DNA of 46,451 bases from Vreelandella neptunia (GCF_022489065.1 NZ_JAKVTW010000025.1:1-46451), one strand, 5' to 3'. Shown: positions 17,354 to 26,340, counted from the stretch's first letter. Program-made: numbers and translations. Notes: generated from the sequence alone by a model not told the origin.

Positions 17354-17668
17354 ATGCTGGATTTAAGCCTCAGCAAACCCGGCGAGATCGTCAAACGGCT
17401 CTGCGAGCGCCTGCGGAAGGAACGGCTGGCACAGCGGATGACCCAATCGGAGGTGGCTGGCCGCGCCGGTATCGGGACCAATACCGTTTCTAACCTGGAA
17501 GCCGGTCGTAATGTCGGCTTCGAGAATCTGGTTCGCGTGGCCATGGTGCTCGGCCGCGCCAAGGAGCTCGATGCGCTGTTTTTGCCCAGACTGGAGAGCA
17601 TCGACGATATTCGCCGCTATGAAGAGAGTACCCAACGCAAGCGAATCAGGAAGCCCCGCGATGCTTGA
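17354..17668 (+). CDS. hipB: HipB-like antitoxin, XRE-family regulator
   Basis: 104 residues if started at ATG 17354; GTG 17339 is an alternative that adds five residues, and neither has a good ribosome site. Residues 10-65 form an XRE helix-turn-helix: LRKERLAQRMTQSEVAGRAGIGTNTVSNLEAGRNVGFENLVRVAMVLG. The C-terminus is basic (RKRIRKPRD). It overlaps the hipA gene by eight bases, the usual coupling for a HipBA toxin-antitoxin module. It should neutralise HipA and repress the operon through the upstream inverted repeat. Confidence 0.85.
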   Translation: MLDLSLSKPGEIVKRLCERLRKERLAQRMTQSEVAGRAGIGTNTVSNLEAGRNVGFENLVRVAMVLGRAKELDALFLPRLESIDDIRRYEESTQRKRIRKPRDA

Positions 17669-18920
17669 GCAGGTTAACGTGTTTTTTGAGGGCTGGGGCG
17701 AACGCTGGCTATGGGGCTCGCTGGTATCCACGACCGCTCTCTCCGGCCGCCCTCGCATTCTGTTCGAATACAGCGATGAAGCTAAACAACGCGGCCTGGA
17801 GCTTTCGGCTTACACCCTGCCGCTAGACGGCCCCAAGCTGCGCCAGGATTTTCCGCTCCACCAGCTAGGCCTGCCGGGGCCGGTATATGACGCCTTACCC
17901 GATGGCTGGGGCATGCTGTTAATGGACCGGCTATTCAGGCGTCGAGGCCTTAACACGGCACGTATCGGACCACTGGAACGGCTGGCCTATATTGGCGGCA
18001 ACGCCATGGGCGCAATGTCCTTTGAGCCTGTCGCGCCCGAGGGGCTGGCCTCGCAAGAGCATCTCTCGCTCGATCAACTGGCTGCCGATATACAGGACGT
18101 ATTCCAGGGGCACGATGGAGAGTTTCTGCAGCGGTTGCTGCAGGTGGGCGGCTCGCCGCAAGGGGCCAGGCCCAAGGCTCTCATCTATCGCGATGCGCGC
18201 ACCGGCAGCTTCACGACAGCCACTGCGCTAGGGCTTGAGGCGTGGCTGGTCAAGTTCCCAGCCAAAGACGAACACCCAGAGGTGTGCGCGATCGAAGCGG
18301 TTTACGCCGAATGCCTGCGGCGGTGCGGTATTCCCACCCCCGACACAGAGTATTTTACCCTTCCCAATGGGCAAGCGGCCTTTGCCAGCCAGCGCTTTGA
18401 TCGCCAGAACGGCTTGCGCGTGCCCATGCAGAGCCTTGCCGTCTTCACCGGAGCCGACTATCAATCACCTGGGGCGTTGGACTACGTCAACTTCCTGCGG
18501 GCCACTCAGCTGTGTACTAACGATGTACGTGAAATGGCCTTCGCTTTCGAGCGTGCCGTCTTCAACATTGCTTTCAACAACAGGGATGATCACCCCAAGA
18601 ACTTCGCCTATCTGATGTCATCGACGGGCCAGTGGCAACTGGCACCGGCGTATGACGTGACATTCTGCGAAGGCCCGGGCGGCTATCACCAGATGGATGT
18701 GATGGGCGAAGCCCTCGCAATTGACCGCGCCGCACTGTTACAGCTTGCCGAGGAAGCCGAAGTCTCGGCGCAGGATGCCCTTCCTATCATCGACACCATC
18801 AGCGAGGTGGCCAGCCAGTTTTCCGCTATCGCCAATAGTCTATTACCGCAGTCCATCCGTGGTGAGACGCTGCGCATGATTCAATATCGTATCGATGAGA
18901 ACCTGGCGCTATTGCGCTAG
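17661..18920 (+). CDS. hipA: HipA-like serine/threonine kinase toxin
   Basis: 419 residues from ATG 17661, inside the end of hipB. Family features: N-terminal beta domain with VNVFFEGWGERWLWGSL and PLDGPKLR; DALPDGWGMLLMDRLFRR; a gly-rich loop region VGGSPQGARPKAL; AWLVKFPAKDEHPE (nucleotide-binding Lys); the catalytic stretch FNNRDDHPKNFAYL (Asp, Asn); and the metal-binding APAYDVTF. HipA proteins phosphorylate aminoacyl-tRNA synthetases (E. coli HipA: GltX) and cause growth arrest. All catalytic elements appear present, so the toxin looks active. The target here is unknown. Confidence 0.9.
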   Translation: MLEQVNVFFEGWGERWLWGSLVSTTALSGRPRILFEYSDEAKQRGLELSAYTLPLDGPKLRQDFPLHQLGLPGPVYDALPDGWGMLLMDRLFRRRGLNTARIGPLERLAYIGGNAMGAMSFEPVAPEGLASQEHLSLDQLAADIQDVFQGHDGEFLQRLLQVGGSPQGARPKALIYRDARTGSFTTATALGLEAWLVKFPAKDEHPEVCAIEAVYAECLRRCGIPTPDTEYFTLPNGQAAFASQRFDRQNGLRVPMQSLAVFTGADYQSPGALDYVNFLRATQLCTNDVREMAFAFERAVFNIAFNNRDDHPKNFAYLMSSTGQWQLAPAYDVTFCEGPGGYHQMDVMGEALAIDRAALLQLAEEAEVSAQDALPIIDTISEVASQFSAIANSLLPQSIRGETLRMIQYRIDENLALLR

Positions 18921-19045
18921 CTTCATACGATCGTCAAAAGCAACCGTTAAGCAATGCCCCTCCCATTGATTGCCTGAAAAATACCTATTCGGCTCACACA
19001 ACCTGCCGAATTTATGCACTTTCATATTTTCTCACTGGACACGCT

Positions 19046-19354
19046 ATGCATAACCTCTGGATTCCCGTCGTCGCCATTTTAGCCGTTGCAGGCCTGATAT
19101 TCGGCAGCCAAGCCTACTCCGAGGCCCAGCGTGATGCCCACATCGCCGCGATCATATCGGAACGCCTCGATAGTCAGGCACCAGCCGATATCTCCCACTT
19201 GAAGCGAGTCAACAAAGGCTATGGGGGGTGCGGCGACTATGCCCTTTCACGCGCCGAGTCCGGTCGCTTCTACTACAATAGCGCCACCAAGCGCCTAGCG
19301 TTGGGCACCGATGCCCCGCTGTACCACGACAACTGCGAGGGCGTCTCTGACTAA
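19046..19354 (+). CDS. hypothetical membrane-anchored or exported small protein
   Basis: 102 residues. Residues 4-20 (LWIPVVAILAVAGLIFG) are a hydrophobic segment that can be a signal anchor. The rest is soluble and contains a possible disulfide pair or more (GGCGDY and DNCEG). I do not recognise the family. No strong ribosome site precedes the ATG (GACACGCT). Just upstream is a small inverted repeat, ATTCGGC/GCCGAAT (18987-19011), whose left half continues as ATTCGGCTCA, the same word as an arm of the 35-bp palindromes. It is convergent with the fic gene. Confidence 0.55.
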   Translation: MHNLWIPVVAILAVAGLIFGSQAYSEAQRDAHIAAIISERLDSQAPADISHLKRVNKGYGGCGDYALSRAESGRFYYNSATKRLALGTDAPLYHDNCEGVSD

Positions 19355-19387
19355 CCTCTTGGAAACTATAGTTCTCAACAGGCAGCC

Positions 19388-20500
19388 CTAGCCCACCACC
19401 ACGGAGTAACGAGTGCTGCGCCCGCCGCCGGGAAGCTTGTAAAGACAGCCTTTTTCCAGCAGCTCGGCCAAATCCCGCGTGGCGGTGGCTTTACTCACTT
19501 TGGCCAACGATTGGTACTTACGCGCATTGATGCCCTGCTCAAATTCCTCTCCTGCGGTATCCAATAAGTGGTTCAGCACCCTGATTTGCCGTTCATTCAG
19601 CACGGTGGTGGCATGGCGTTGCCAGAAGGTGGTTTTCATTAGCACGCAGTCGATTCTTAACAGCGCCTGCTCAAGCGCCTCTTTCAGTGTGTCCAGAAAC
19701 CACAACAACCACGGCGTAATATCGAGGCGGCCTTTCTGAGCGCTTTCGAGGTGATCGTAGTAAGCGTGGCGGCGCGCCATAATGGCCGCGCTCAAGGAAT
19801 AGAACCGGACGGATTGCCGCTCTGCTTGAGCCAGCGCGCGGTCTGTCACCGCGCGAGTGACACGCCCATTGCCATCATCAAAGGGGTGTAAGGTAATCAA
19901 CCATAGATGGGTTATACCAGCGCGAACCAGCGCATCAAGCCCCTGCGGCGGATGGTTGAACCAAGTAATAAATGCATCCAGCTCAGCCTCCAACTGCCCA
20001 CGGGGCGGGGCTTCAAAATGCACAACGGGCCGATCAAGCCGCCCCGACACCACTTGCATGGGGTGATCGCCACACAGCTCGCCTACACGTACATTGCCAA
20101 GCACGCCGGGGCCTTTCACAAAAAGCATGGATTGCCAGAGGCACAGCTGTTCGCGAGAAAGCGGCTCGTCCAACTGGTGCGTGGATTGCAGCAACAGCTC
20201 AACCAGCGCTTCAGATTCGGGTGTTGTTCTGGCGGAGATACCGGCCTGCTCTAAACCCAACTGGCGAGCAACGGAAGACCTCACTGAGCCAACGTCCAGG
20301 CGCTCGCCTTCGATTTCGCTGGTGCGAATAGCATTCTGGATCAGTGCATCCATTTCCCCATCCAGATCGGCCTGGCCGTAGGCAGCTTCGGTTTTACCCA
20401 ACACTCGGCCCTGCAGTAACCGCACGGCATCCAAAGTAGGCCGAAGAACGGATTCTTCCCACTCAAAATGCGGCCAGTTGTGCTGTTCCCAGATATACAT
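19388..20500 (-). CDS. Fic family protein (DUF4172 N-terminus, winged-helix C-terminus)
   Basis: 370 residues. Residues 1-80 form a DUF4172-type N-terminal region (MYIWEQHNWPHFEWEE), with an inhibitory-helix motif TSEIEGE matching (S/T)xxxE(G/N), the class II arrangement in which the inhibitory Glu is upstream of the Fic core. The catalytic Fic motif HPFDDGNGR is complete, so AMPylation (or related nucleotide transfer) activity is expected once inhibition is released. The C-terminal about 80 residues look like a winged helix (LNERQIRVLNHLL, SKATATRDLAELLEKGCLYKLPGGGRSTRY). A 35-bp palindrome lies 31 bases upstream of the ATG, a likely autoregulatory site. The first ten codons and promoter are duplicated at 26341-26434. 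Confidence 0.9.
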   Translation of the reverse strand: MYIWEQHNWPHFEWEESVLRPTLDAVRLLQGRVLGKTEAAYGQADLDGEMDALIQNAIRTSEIEGERLDVGSVRSSVARQLGLEQAGISARTTPESEALVELLLQSTHQLDEPLSREQLCLWQSMLFVKGPGVLGNVRVGELCGDHPMQVVSGRLDRPVVHFEAPPRGQLEAELDAFITWFNHPPQGLDALVRAGITHLWLITLHPFDDGNGRVTRAVTDRALAQAERQSVRFYSLSAAIMARRHAYYDHLESAQKGRLDITPWLLWFLDTLKEALEQALLRIDCVLMKTTFWQRHATTVLNERQIRVLNHLLDTAGEEFEQGINARKYQSLAKVSKATATRDLAELLEKGCLYKLPGGGRSTRYSVVVG

Positions 20501-20530
20501 GCGCCGATTGCCCCGCTTATTCAGATCATA

Positions 20531-20565
20531 TTATGAGCCGATTATGGTTTATATTTGGCTCATAG
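20531..20565. repeat. 35-bp palindrome, copy 2 (fic promoter region)
   Basis: Arms TTATGAGCCGATTAT and ATATTTGGCTCATAG around GGTTT, an imperfect version of the copy at 14229-14263. Its position just upstream of the fic start suggests that it is the operator, perhaps for the winged-helix end of Fic itself. That is inference. Confidence 0.8.
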
Positions 20566-20656
20566 GCTAGTGAGGGGATTCTTAGAATAAAAGGAGTGGG
20601 GTCAGTAGCGTAAACATCTAAATTGAGCGCACCGGCGGTTTTTGATTCCGCCTTAG

Positions 20657-21361
20657 TCAATATTGAAAACCGGGGTAAGCTACAGGCGTCTCTTGAACGC
20701 ATAGATAGGAAAGTATTATCTCGACCGCATGGCCACGCCGCTCGATAAGCCACCCTGGGTCAGCCAGATCCTGCTCAAAGATGATCGATAGCGTGTCGAG
20801 TTGATTGATGTGAATGATGGATAGCGAAAGAATCGAAATGTATAGCTGGGTGGGATCAACAGCAGTGCGGAACAATCCAGCTTCCTCCCCTCGCTTTAGG
20901 GTATCCCGAATCATGCCTACTAGCGGTGTCGTTTGCTGAACGACCTTGCTCGATTTGCGCAGCATGCGCCCACCCAGCAGGTTTTCATTGCGTACCAAGC
21001 TGGTGAACTCGGGATGCTCAGCCATATGATCGAAGGTGAACTCTACTAGCGCGCGCATACCTGCAACGGGCTCGAGATAGCTTAGATTGAGTGCCTGCTC
21101 CTTGACGCGTAACTCCTCATAAACACGTTCAAGAACAGCCAGGTAAAGACCCTCCTTGTCATCGAAGTAGTGATACACCATGCGAACATTACAGTCAGCC
21201 GTACGCACGATACGCTCCATACGAGCGCCATCGTAGCCGCGCTCGGAAAACTCTTGAGTCGCCGCTTGAAGCAGGCGCTCGCGCGTTTCATGAGCATTGC
21301 GGCGGATTTTAACCCGGGTACGGGCACTCTGTTTCACGTCGAGCGTATCGCTTTTTGTCAT
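20657..21361 (-). CDS. TetR/AcrR family transcriptional regulator
   Basis: 234 residues from ATG 21361, which has AAGGA seven bases upstream; a GTG two codons earlier is too close to that site. The TetR helix-turn-helix is at about residues 25-70: TRERLLQAATQEFSERGYDGARMERIVRTADCNVRMVYHYFDDKEGLYLAVLERVYEEL. It is the last gene of a minus-strand group with the TRAP transporter and the gamma-glutamyltransferase (25 bases downstream of the latter), so it probably senses their substrate and controls them. A TTAAGTAA palindrome ahead of the TRAP binding-protein gene is a possible site. Confidence 0.88.
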   Translation of the reverse strand: MTKSDTLDVKQSARTRVKIRRNAHETRERLLQAATQEFSERGYDGARMERIVRTADCNVRMVYHYFDDKEGLYLAVLERVYEELRVKEQALNLSYLEPVAGMRALVEFTFDHMAEHPEFTSLVRNENLLGGRMLRKSSKVVQQTTPLVGMIRDTLKRGEEAGLFRTAVDPTQLYISILSLSIIHINQLDTLSIIFEQDLADPGWLIERRGHAVEIILSYLCVQETPVAYPGFQY

Positions 21362-21386
21362 GTACACATCCTTGTTTCTATAGGTG

Positions 21387-22985
21387 CTAGAGCCCTAACG
21401 CGATGCCATCGCTGCGAGGATCATGAGCCGCGTAAAAGCCTTTGGTCGGGTCGATAACGACCGCGCCAGGGTGGCCAGCCAGGGCACTTTGTGCGGGTAG
21501 CGGACTCATCTGATGACCACGCCGGGTCAATTCAGCAAAAACGGCCTCTCCCGCATCCTGCTCCAGCTTTAAGGTGTCACGGCCATCAGAAAAGGTTCGT
21601 CCCAGTAGAAAACGCGGCGCTTTCAGCGCACTGAGCGGATCCATGCCATAGTCTAACAAGCGCGTTATCACGGCAGCGAGGGTTTGCGGCTGTCCATCAG
21701 CGCCTTGCGTACCGTAAAGTAAACGCGGCTTGCCACCGACACGATACATCCCCGGGTTAAGGGTATGGAAAGGGCGCTTTCCGGGGGCAAGTACATTTGG
21801 ATGAGCAGGATCAAGACTGAACGCGGCACCACGGTTATGCCACAAAATCCCCGTATCACCGACACTGACACCACTTCCCCAATCGTAATAAATCGTCTGC
21901 AGCATGGAGACGGCATTCCCGAAACGATCAGCGGCCGCCAGATACACCGTATCACCATGCTGGTAAGCGAAGGGCCAATCCAATGCTTTCCCCGCCTCCA
22001 CTTTTGCCGCTTCAGCATCAAGATGGGCAGGCGATAGCAACCTTTCACAAGGTACCGAGGCGAAGTCAGGATCAGCCAGGTAGCTATTACGATCCAGAAA
22101 AGCGCGTTTCACCGCTTCCACCAGCAGATGGTAATAATCGGCGCTGCCCTCTTCGATCATGGAGAGGTCAAAACGCTCCAAGATACCCATTATCTCCAGT
22201 GTCGTCATGCCTTGGGTTGGGGGGCGATGGGCCAACAATTCGCCACCACGGTAAGGCACAGACAGCGGCTTTTCTATTCGTGCTCGGGTAGCTGCCAGAT
22301 CAGCGCCTGTGAGTGGAGAACCAGCCGCTGCCAGCCCAGCGGCGATTTTCGCCCCCAACTGCCCTTCATAAAAATCACGGTAGCCGTGGGTCGCGATGGA
22401 CTGCAGTGAAGCGGCCAGCTGTGGCTGGTACAGCATTTCTCCCTCATGGGGAATCTTACCGCCTGACATAAAGTGCTCTCGCACGCCGGGCATCATCGTC
22501 AGGTCATCGCAACGAAAATCCAGCCAAAAGCGCTGCGATGGCGTCACCGGGAAGCCTTCTTTCGCTAACTGTATCGCTGGCTCTAACAGCGCTGCCCAGC
22601 CCATCTGGCCACCACAGTTCTGGCGAGAAATCTCATGCGCCTGCCCCCAGGTATCGACCGTGGCAGCCGTCGTTAACATGGAACCAGGCCCTCTCGCAGG
22701 CAATTGGCCAGACAGTTCCAACTTAGCCTGTGGCGCCTGGCCAATGCCTGACAGGGTTTGCACACCACCGTTTGCATCCGCGATGATCATGAAGGCATCG
22801 CCGCCAAGACCGGTGAAGTGCGGGCAAGTCACTGCCAGACAAGCCCCCATGGTGATGGCAGCTTCAACCGCATTTCCACCTTTACTAAGTACCTCAAGAC
22901 CCGCTTCTGTTGCCAGAGTATGTGGGCTGGTTACAACCCCCTCATGGGAATGCGCCAGCGCTGATGAAGTTATACTAGAAGCCAT
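21387..22985 (-). CDS. gamma-glutamyltransferase family protein
   Basis: 532 residues from ATG 22985, chosen for its spacing to AAGG; the ATG at 22994 is too near. No signal peptide is visible, so it is probably cytoplasmic. Family features: GVVTSPHTLATEAGLEVLSKGGNAVEAAI at the start, PHFTGLGGDAFMI, RPPTQGMTTLEI, and QHGDTVYLAAADRFGNAVSMLQ, where Thr346 is the autoprocessing and catalytic threonine. RPFHTLNPGM and GTQGADGQPQ follow. The enzyme cleaves or transfers gamma-glutamyl or acyl groups; some members are cephalosporin or other acylases. It lies 24 bases after the TRAP large permease, so it likely processes the imported compound. Confidence 0.88.
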   Translation of the reverse strand: MASSITSSALAHSHEGVVTSPHTLATEAGLEVLSKGGNAVEAAITMGACLAVTCPHFTGLGGDAFMIIADANGGVQTLSGIGQAPQAKLELSGQLPARGPGSMLTTAATVDTWGQAHEISRQNCGGQMGWAALLEPAIQLAKEGFPVTPSQRFWLDFRCDDLTMMPGVREHFMSGGKIPHEGEMLYQPQLAASLQSIATHGYRDFYEGQLGAKIAAGLAAAGSPLTGADLAATRARIEKPLSVPYRGGELLAHRPPTQGMTTLEIMGILERFDLSMIEEGSADYYHLLVEAVKRAFLDRNSYLADPDFASVPCERLLSPAHLDAEAAKVEAGKALDWPFAYQHGDTVYLAAADRFGNAVSMLQTIYYDWGSGVSVGDTGILWHNRGAAFSLDPAHPNVLAPGKRPFHTLNPGMYRVGGKPRLLYGTQGADGQPQTLAAVITRLLDYGMDPLSALKAPRFLLGRTFSDGRDTLKLEQDAGEAVFAELTRRGHQMSPLPAQSALAGHPGAVVIDPTKGFYAAHDPRSDGIALGL

Positions 22986-23009
22986 TGCTACCATCCTTAT
23001 TCTGGCTGT

Positions 23010-24290
23010 TTAGCCGCCATACACCATATTGGGTAGCCACATACTGATCGCGGGAATATAGGTCAGCAGTATCAAGGCAAACAGCGCAATGCCAATAAAG
23101 GGCAAAGCACCACGAACTGCCTGGACGTAATCGACGCCGCTGATAGTGCCCGCCACAAATAGGTTGAGGCCAAATGGTGGCGTAAACATGCCAATCGCCC
23201 CATTCACGGTCAGCACTGCCCCCAAATGGACAGGATCAATACCAACGCGGATGCCCACCGTGTAAAACAGGGGGGCGAGAATCACCATAATGGAAGAGGC
23301 ATCGAGGAACATGCCGGCAATCAGTACCGTCACATTGATCAGCAGGAAGATATGGTACGGGTTGTCGGATAACGACAGGATAGCGTTGGCCAACATCGCG
23401 GCTAACCCATTACTGGTAAGAAACCACGCCAGCACCGAGGCAGCAGCGAGAATAATCATTACCTGGGCCGTTGTGGTCGCCGCTTCAATCATGCTTTGAA
23501 ATAACTCTGCAAAGCTCTTCTCACGATAAATCAGGGCTGAGACCAACAGCGCATATATCACGGATACAGCGGCAGCTTCAGTGGGCGTAAAGATACCCAG
23601 GTAAATCCCACCCAAAACGACGAGAGGAACCCCTAGCCCCCACGAAGCATCTTTGAATCCCAGCAGCACTTCACTCCAGCTAGGCGGTTTCATGGGGGTG
23701 ACACCGTCCTTTTTGGCGCGGTACCAACAGTAAGGCAACAAACAGGCAGCGTATAATAAACCGGCTCCCACGCCCGCCATGAACAGCGCACCCACTGACA
23801 CCCCAGTGACAGCCGCGTAGACGATCATCACAACCGAAGGGGGAATGATGATGCCCAATGAACCGGCAGACACCAGCACGCCAATCGAAAATTGACCGGA
23901 ATATCCCTCCTTGCGCATGGCCGGATAGAGTAATGAGCCCACCGACACAACGGTGGCCGGGCTCGATCCGGAAATAGCACCAAAAAACATACTCGCTGAT
24001 ACTGCAGTCATCCCCATACCACCGGTAAAACGCCCCACCAACAAGTTGGCCAAGCGGATGATACGCTGCGATAACCCACCCGCACTCATCAAACTACCAG
24101 TGAGAATAAAGAAGGGAATGGCCATCAATGGAAACTTATCCAATCCGGCAAACAAGCGCTCAGCCACGATGGTCAACGGAATATGGCTAAAGCTCCCCAT
24201 TGCCACCGCGACAGAACCTGCCAACGCAATAAAGATGGGCGTTCCCACTAACATCAACACAGCCAATAGAACCAGGAATGTTATAACCAT
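23010..24290 (-). CDS. dctM: TRAP transporter large permease (DctM)
   Basis: 426 residues from ATG 24290, four bases after the stop of dctQ; an upstream start would create a 44-base overlap and a polar extension. About twelve hydrophobic segments and the DctM motifs IPFFILTGSLMSAGGLSQRIIRLANLLVGRFTGGMGMTAVSASMFFGAISGSSPATVVSVGSLLYPAM, FTPTEAAAVSVIYAL, and LTVNGAIGMFTPPFGLNLFVAGTISG. It forms the sodium-coupled translocation subunit in the inner membrane, working with DctQ and DctP encoded just upstream. Followed by the gamma-glutamyltransferase gene. Confidence 0.92.
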   Translation of the reverse strand: MVITFLVLLAVLMLVGTPIFIALAGSVAVAMGSFSHIPLTIVAERLFAGLDKFPLMAIPFFILTGSLMSAGGLSQRIIRLANLLVGRFTGGMGMTAVSASMFFGAISGSSPATVVSVGSLLYPAMRKEGYSGQFSIGVLVSAGSLGIIIPPSVVMIVYAAVTGVSVGALFMAGVGAGLLYAACLLPYCWYRAKKDGVTPMKPPSWSEVLLGFKDASWGLGVPLVVLGGIYLGIFTPTEAAAVSVIYALLVSALIYREKSFAELFQSMIEAATTTAQVMIILAAASVLAWFLTSNGLAAMLANAILSLSDNPYHIFLLINVTVLIAGMFLDASSIMVILAPLFYTVGIRVGIDPVHLGAVLTVNGAIGMFTPPFGLNLFVAGTISGVDYVQAVRGALPFIGIALFALILLTYIPAISMWLPNMVYGG

Positions 24291-24294
24291 GTTG

Positions 24295-24798
24295 TTATCC
24301 AATTTGATCAAGGTGGGCAGAGGCTTGCTCTCGACCAAGCAACGTCCGGAAGAAATGCTGGGTAAAGCGAATGCCCATCAAGAGAGCGCCCACAGGAATA
24401 GCCAACTGAACGATCCACATAGGCGCTTGAAGAGCAGAACTCACCTGCCCGAACCGATGGGTTTGCTCAGTTAACTGGATACCGTAAAACACCAGGAAGA
24501 GGCAGAAAGCGATGGAAACCGCATGAACTAGCAACTCTATCCATTTCGCCATAAGGGGAGGACTAAACCTGAGTAGGATGTCGATCCCAATATGAATCCC
24601 TTGCCTTGCAGCAACGCTCGCGCCAAGCAGCACCATCCATACAATTTGGTAACGGACCAACTCCTCAGCCCATGAAAAACCATCGTTGAACACGTAGCGT
24701 GCAATGACGTTGGCGAAAAGAATGAAAGAGGCGGACAAAATCAGCAGGCCAATCAAAACCTCCTCGGCACGCGATATTAGGCGATCAAGTTTGCGCAT
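24295..24798 (-). CDS. dctQ: TRAP transporter small permease (DctQ)
   Basis: 167 residues from ATG 24798, which follows GGAG at seven bases; the longer version adds 18 residues without a ribosome site. Four transmembrane helices and the family pattern ANVIARYVFNDGFSWAEELVRYQIVWMVLLGASVAARQGIHIGIDIL are visible. It links DctP binding protein to the DctM channel. Located between dctP and dctM in the same direction. Confidence 0.92.
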   Translation of the reverse strand: MRKLDRLISRAEEVLIGLLILSASFILFANVIARYVFNDGFSWAEELVRYQIVWMVLLGASVAARQGIHIGIDILLRFSPPLMAKWIELLVHAVSIAFCLFLVFYGIQLTEQTHRFGQVSSALQAPMWIVQLAIPVGALLMGIRFTQHFFRTLLGREQASAHLDQIG

Positions 24799-24881
24799 AG
24801 CGAACTCCACCAGCGATGAAAACAATGGGGAAGAAAGGGCTATCGGAATCACCGATCAGCCCTTTAATGGGTTACGCGCTA

Positions 24882-25892
24882 CTATTCGGCATCAGCAATA
24901 GCTTGCTGGAATTCCGCCATTAGATCTGCGCCAATTTCATTGGCAAACGCATCGTGCACCGATGCGGTCGACTCTCTGAAAGCCGTCAGTTGGGCATCAT
25001 CCAGAGTACTAACGTTGGTGCCACTGGCTTCGATAGTGGCAATGTAACCTTCTTCACGGCGGGCGGTTTCTTCACGCTGGAATGCGGTGGTTTCACGTGC
25101 AGCGTCCGACAATAGCGCCTGGTTTTCAGGGCTTAAGCTATCGAACCAACGCTGGCTAAACAGAAATGCATAGGCTAGATAAGCGTGGTTGCTGATAATC
25201 ACATCCGACTGCACTTCATAAAATTTCATTTGTGTAATCGATACCAGCGGATTTTCCTGGCAGTCGACAATGCGTTGTTGCAGCGCGTTGTAAGTTTCGC
25301 CGAAGGCAATCGGCACCGGATTAGCGCCCATCGCTTTAAACTGTTCCATGATAATAGGGCTTTGCATCACGCGTACCTTTTGGCCTGCGAAATCTTCAGG
25401 GCCATTAACGGGTTGGTCACAGGTAAATTGCTTGAAACCACTTTCCCAAAAAGTAACGCCCTTCAAACCCACCTGTTCCACAGTCGCCAATAGATCATCA
25501 CCGGCCTGCCCATCAAGAACGGTGTGGGCGATATCGGGAGAAGGGAACAAGAAAGGCAGATCGACGATCTGCATGGCAGGAACGAAGCCCGATAGCTTGG
25601 CGGTCGGAATAATCGCTGCTTCCACAGCCCCCATCTGCAACTGCTGGGTGACTTCGACATCATCACCCAGGGTGTTGTTGGGGAAAATTTCTACTGAAAT
25701 CTCACCGCCACTACGCTCAGCCACCATGTCCCTGAAGCGCTCAGCGGCTAGGTGCTGTGCACTATCTTCAGGTAAATCATGATGGAACTTGATATTAATG
25801 TTGGCACTTGCCATGCCGGTGTGTGCCAATGCGCTCAACGCAACGCTACAAGCCAGCGCCTTCAACGTAATGTTCTTGAATTGCTTTTTCAT
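24882..25892 (-). CDS. dctP: TRAP transporter substrate-binding protein (DctP family)
   Basis: 336 residues; AAGGA eight bases before the ATG. A signal peptide covers about residues 1-29 (KALACSVALSALAHTGMASA). The mature protein has DctP features: FHHDLPEDSAQHLAAERFRDMVAERSGGEISVEIFPNNTLGDDVEVTQQLQMGAVEAAI and the ligand-carboxylate Arg region KVRVMQSPI, then ANPVPIAFGETYNALQQRIVDCQENPL. It captures an organic acid, probably a carboxylate-bearing compound, in the periplasm. The linked gamma-glutamyltransferase suggests a gamma-glutamyl or N-acyl amino acid as substrate, which is an inference only. Confidence 0.92.
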   Translation of the reverse strand: MKKQFKNITLKALACSVALSALAHTGMASANINIKFHHDLPEDSAQHLAAERFRDMVAERSGGEISVEIFPNNTLGDDVEVTQQLQMGAVEAAIIPTAKLSGFVPAMQIVDLPFLFPSPDIAHTVLDGQAGDDLLATVEQVGLKGVTFWESGFKQFTCDQPVNGPEDFAGQKVRVMQSPIIMEQFKAMGANPVPIAFGETYNALQQRIVDCQENPLVSITQMKFYEVQSDVIISNHAYLAYAFLFSQRWFDSLSPENQALLSDAARETTAFQREETARREEGYIATIEASGTNVSTLDDAQLTAFRESTASVHDAFANEIGADLMAEFQQAIADAE

Positions 25893-25944
25893 GGTGTGAT
25901 CCTTGCCATTGCGCCCATTCAGAAAACACTCTTCATGGAGCGAG

Positions 25945-25968
25945 TTAAGTAACTATTTACTTACTTAA
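25945..25968. promoter_or_regulatory. candidate operator of the TRAP-GGT operon
   Basis: Palindrome TTAAGTAA (25945-25952) and TTACTTAA (25961-25968) with an eight-base spacer, 53 bases upstream of the dctP start. Size and symmetry suit a TetR-type dimer; the TetR gene at the end of the operon is the obvious candidate. Binding is inferred. Confidence 0.5.
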
Positions 25969-26035
25969 AGAAAAAGCAATTATCATGCCACCTTGAAACA
26001 TGAGAGATTCCGCGGGTTGTTGAACGTATCTATGC

Positions 26036-26086
26036 ATAAATTCGCACCAACTTTGTGCTTAAGGGCTCAATATGGTGCGAATTTAT
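26036..26086. repeat. inverted repeat with perfect 14-bp arms
   Basis: ATAAATTCGCACCA (26036-26049) and TGGTGCGAATTTAT (26073-26086) are exact reverse complements, separated by 23 bases. There is no T run, so it is not an obvious terminator. Ten bases of it (TGGTGCGAAT) recur at 26466-26475, at the broken end of the abiEii remnant. Confidence 0.7.
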
Positions 26087-26340
26087 TCGGGGCCTGATGC
26101 CACCCATCAAACCAGCGTCGAACACCTAAGCGACTATGATGTACCGTTCGTTCAGCACGGTGTGGCATGGCAAAGACACCGTTGTGAGCGCCTAGCCTGA
26201 ATCGCTTTGAAGTCATCGTTCTCTTAGTCAATTCTCATGAATGAGCATTTAAAGGCCCACAAAAACCCTCATGGGCCTTAAATTACTCAAATGAACGGGA
26301 CGGCGATGAAGCAGGTGCACAGTTGCTCGGCTAAAAAGAC

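Larger units (their letters stand above)
25893..26340. other. intergenic region upstream of the TRAP operon
   Basis: About 450 bases with the dctP promoter, two inverted repeats annotated separately, and a stem (AAGGCCCA at 26252-26259 with TGGGCCTT at 26272-26279) that lacks a T run. A 42-codon frame (26072-26200) exists but has no ribosome site. No gene is called. Confidence 0.5.

Noticed and set aside
20526..20753. 75-codon minus-strand frame upstream of fic
   Set aside because: Overlaps the TetR end in another frame and covers the palindrome; no ribosome site.
26072..26200. 42-codon plus-strand frame
   Set aside because: Starts inside an inverted repeat, no ribosome site, no recognisable motif.
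26252..26279. Hairpin AAGGCCCA/TGGGCCTT
   Set aside because: Possible terminator, but no T run on either strand and no gene clearly ends there.
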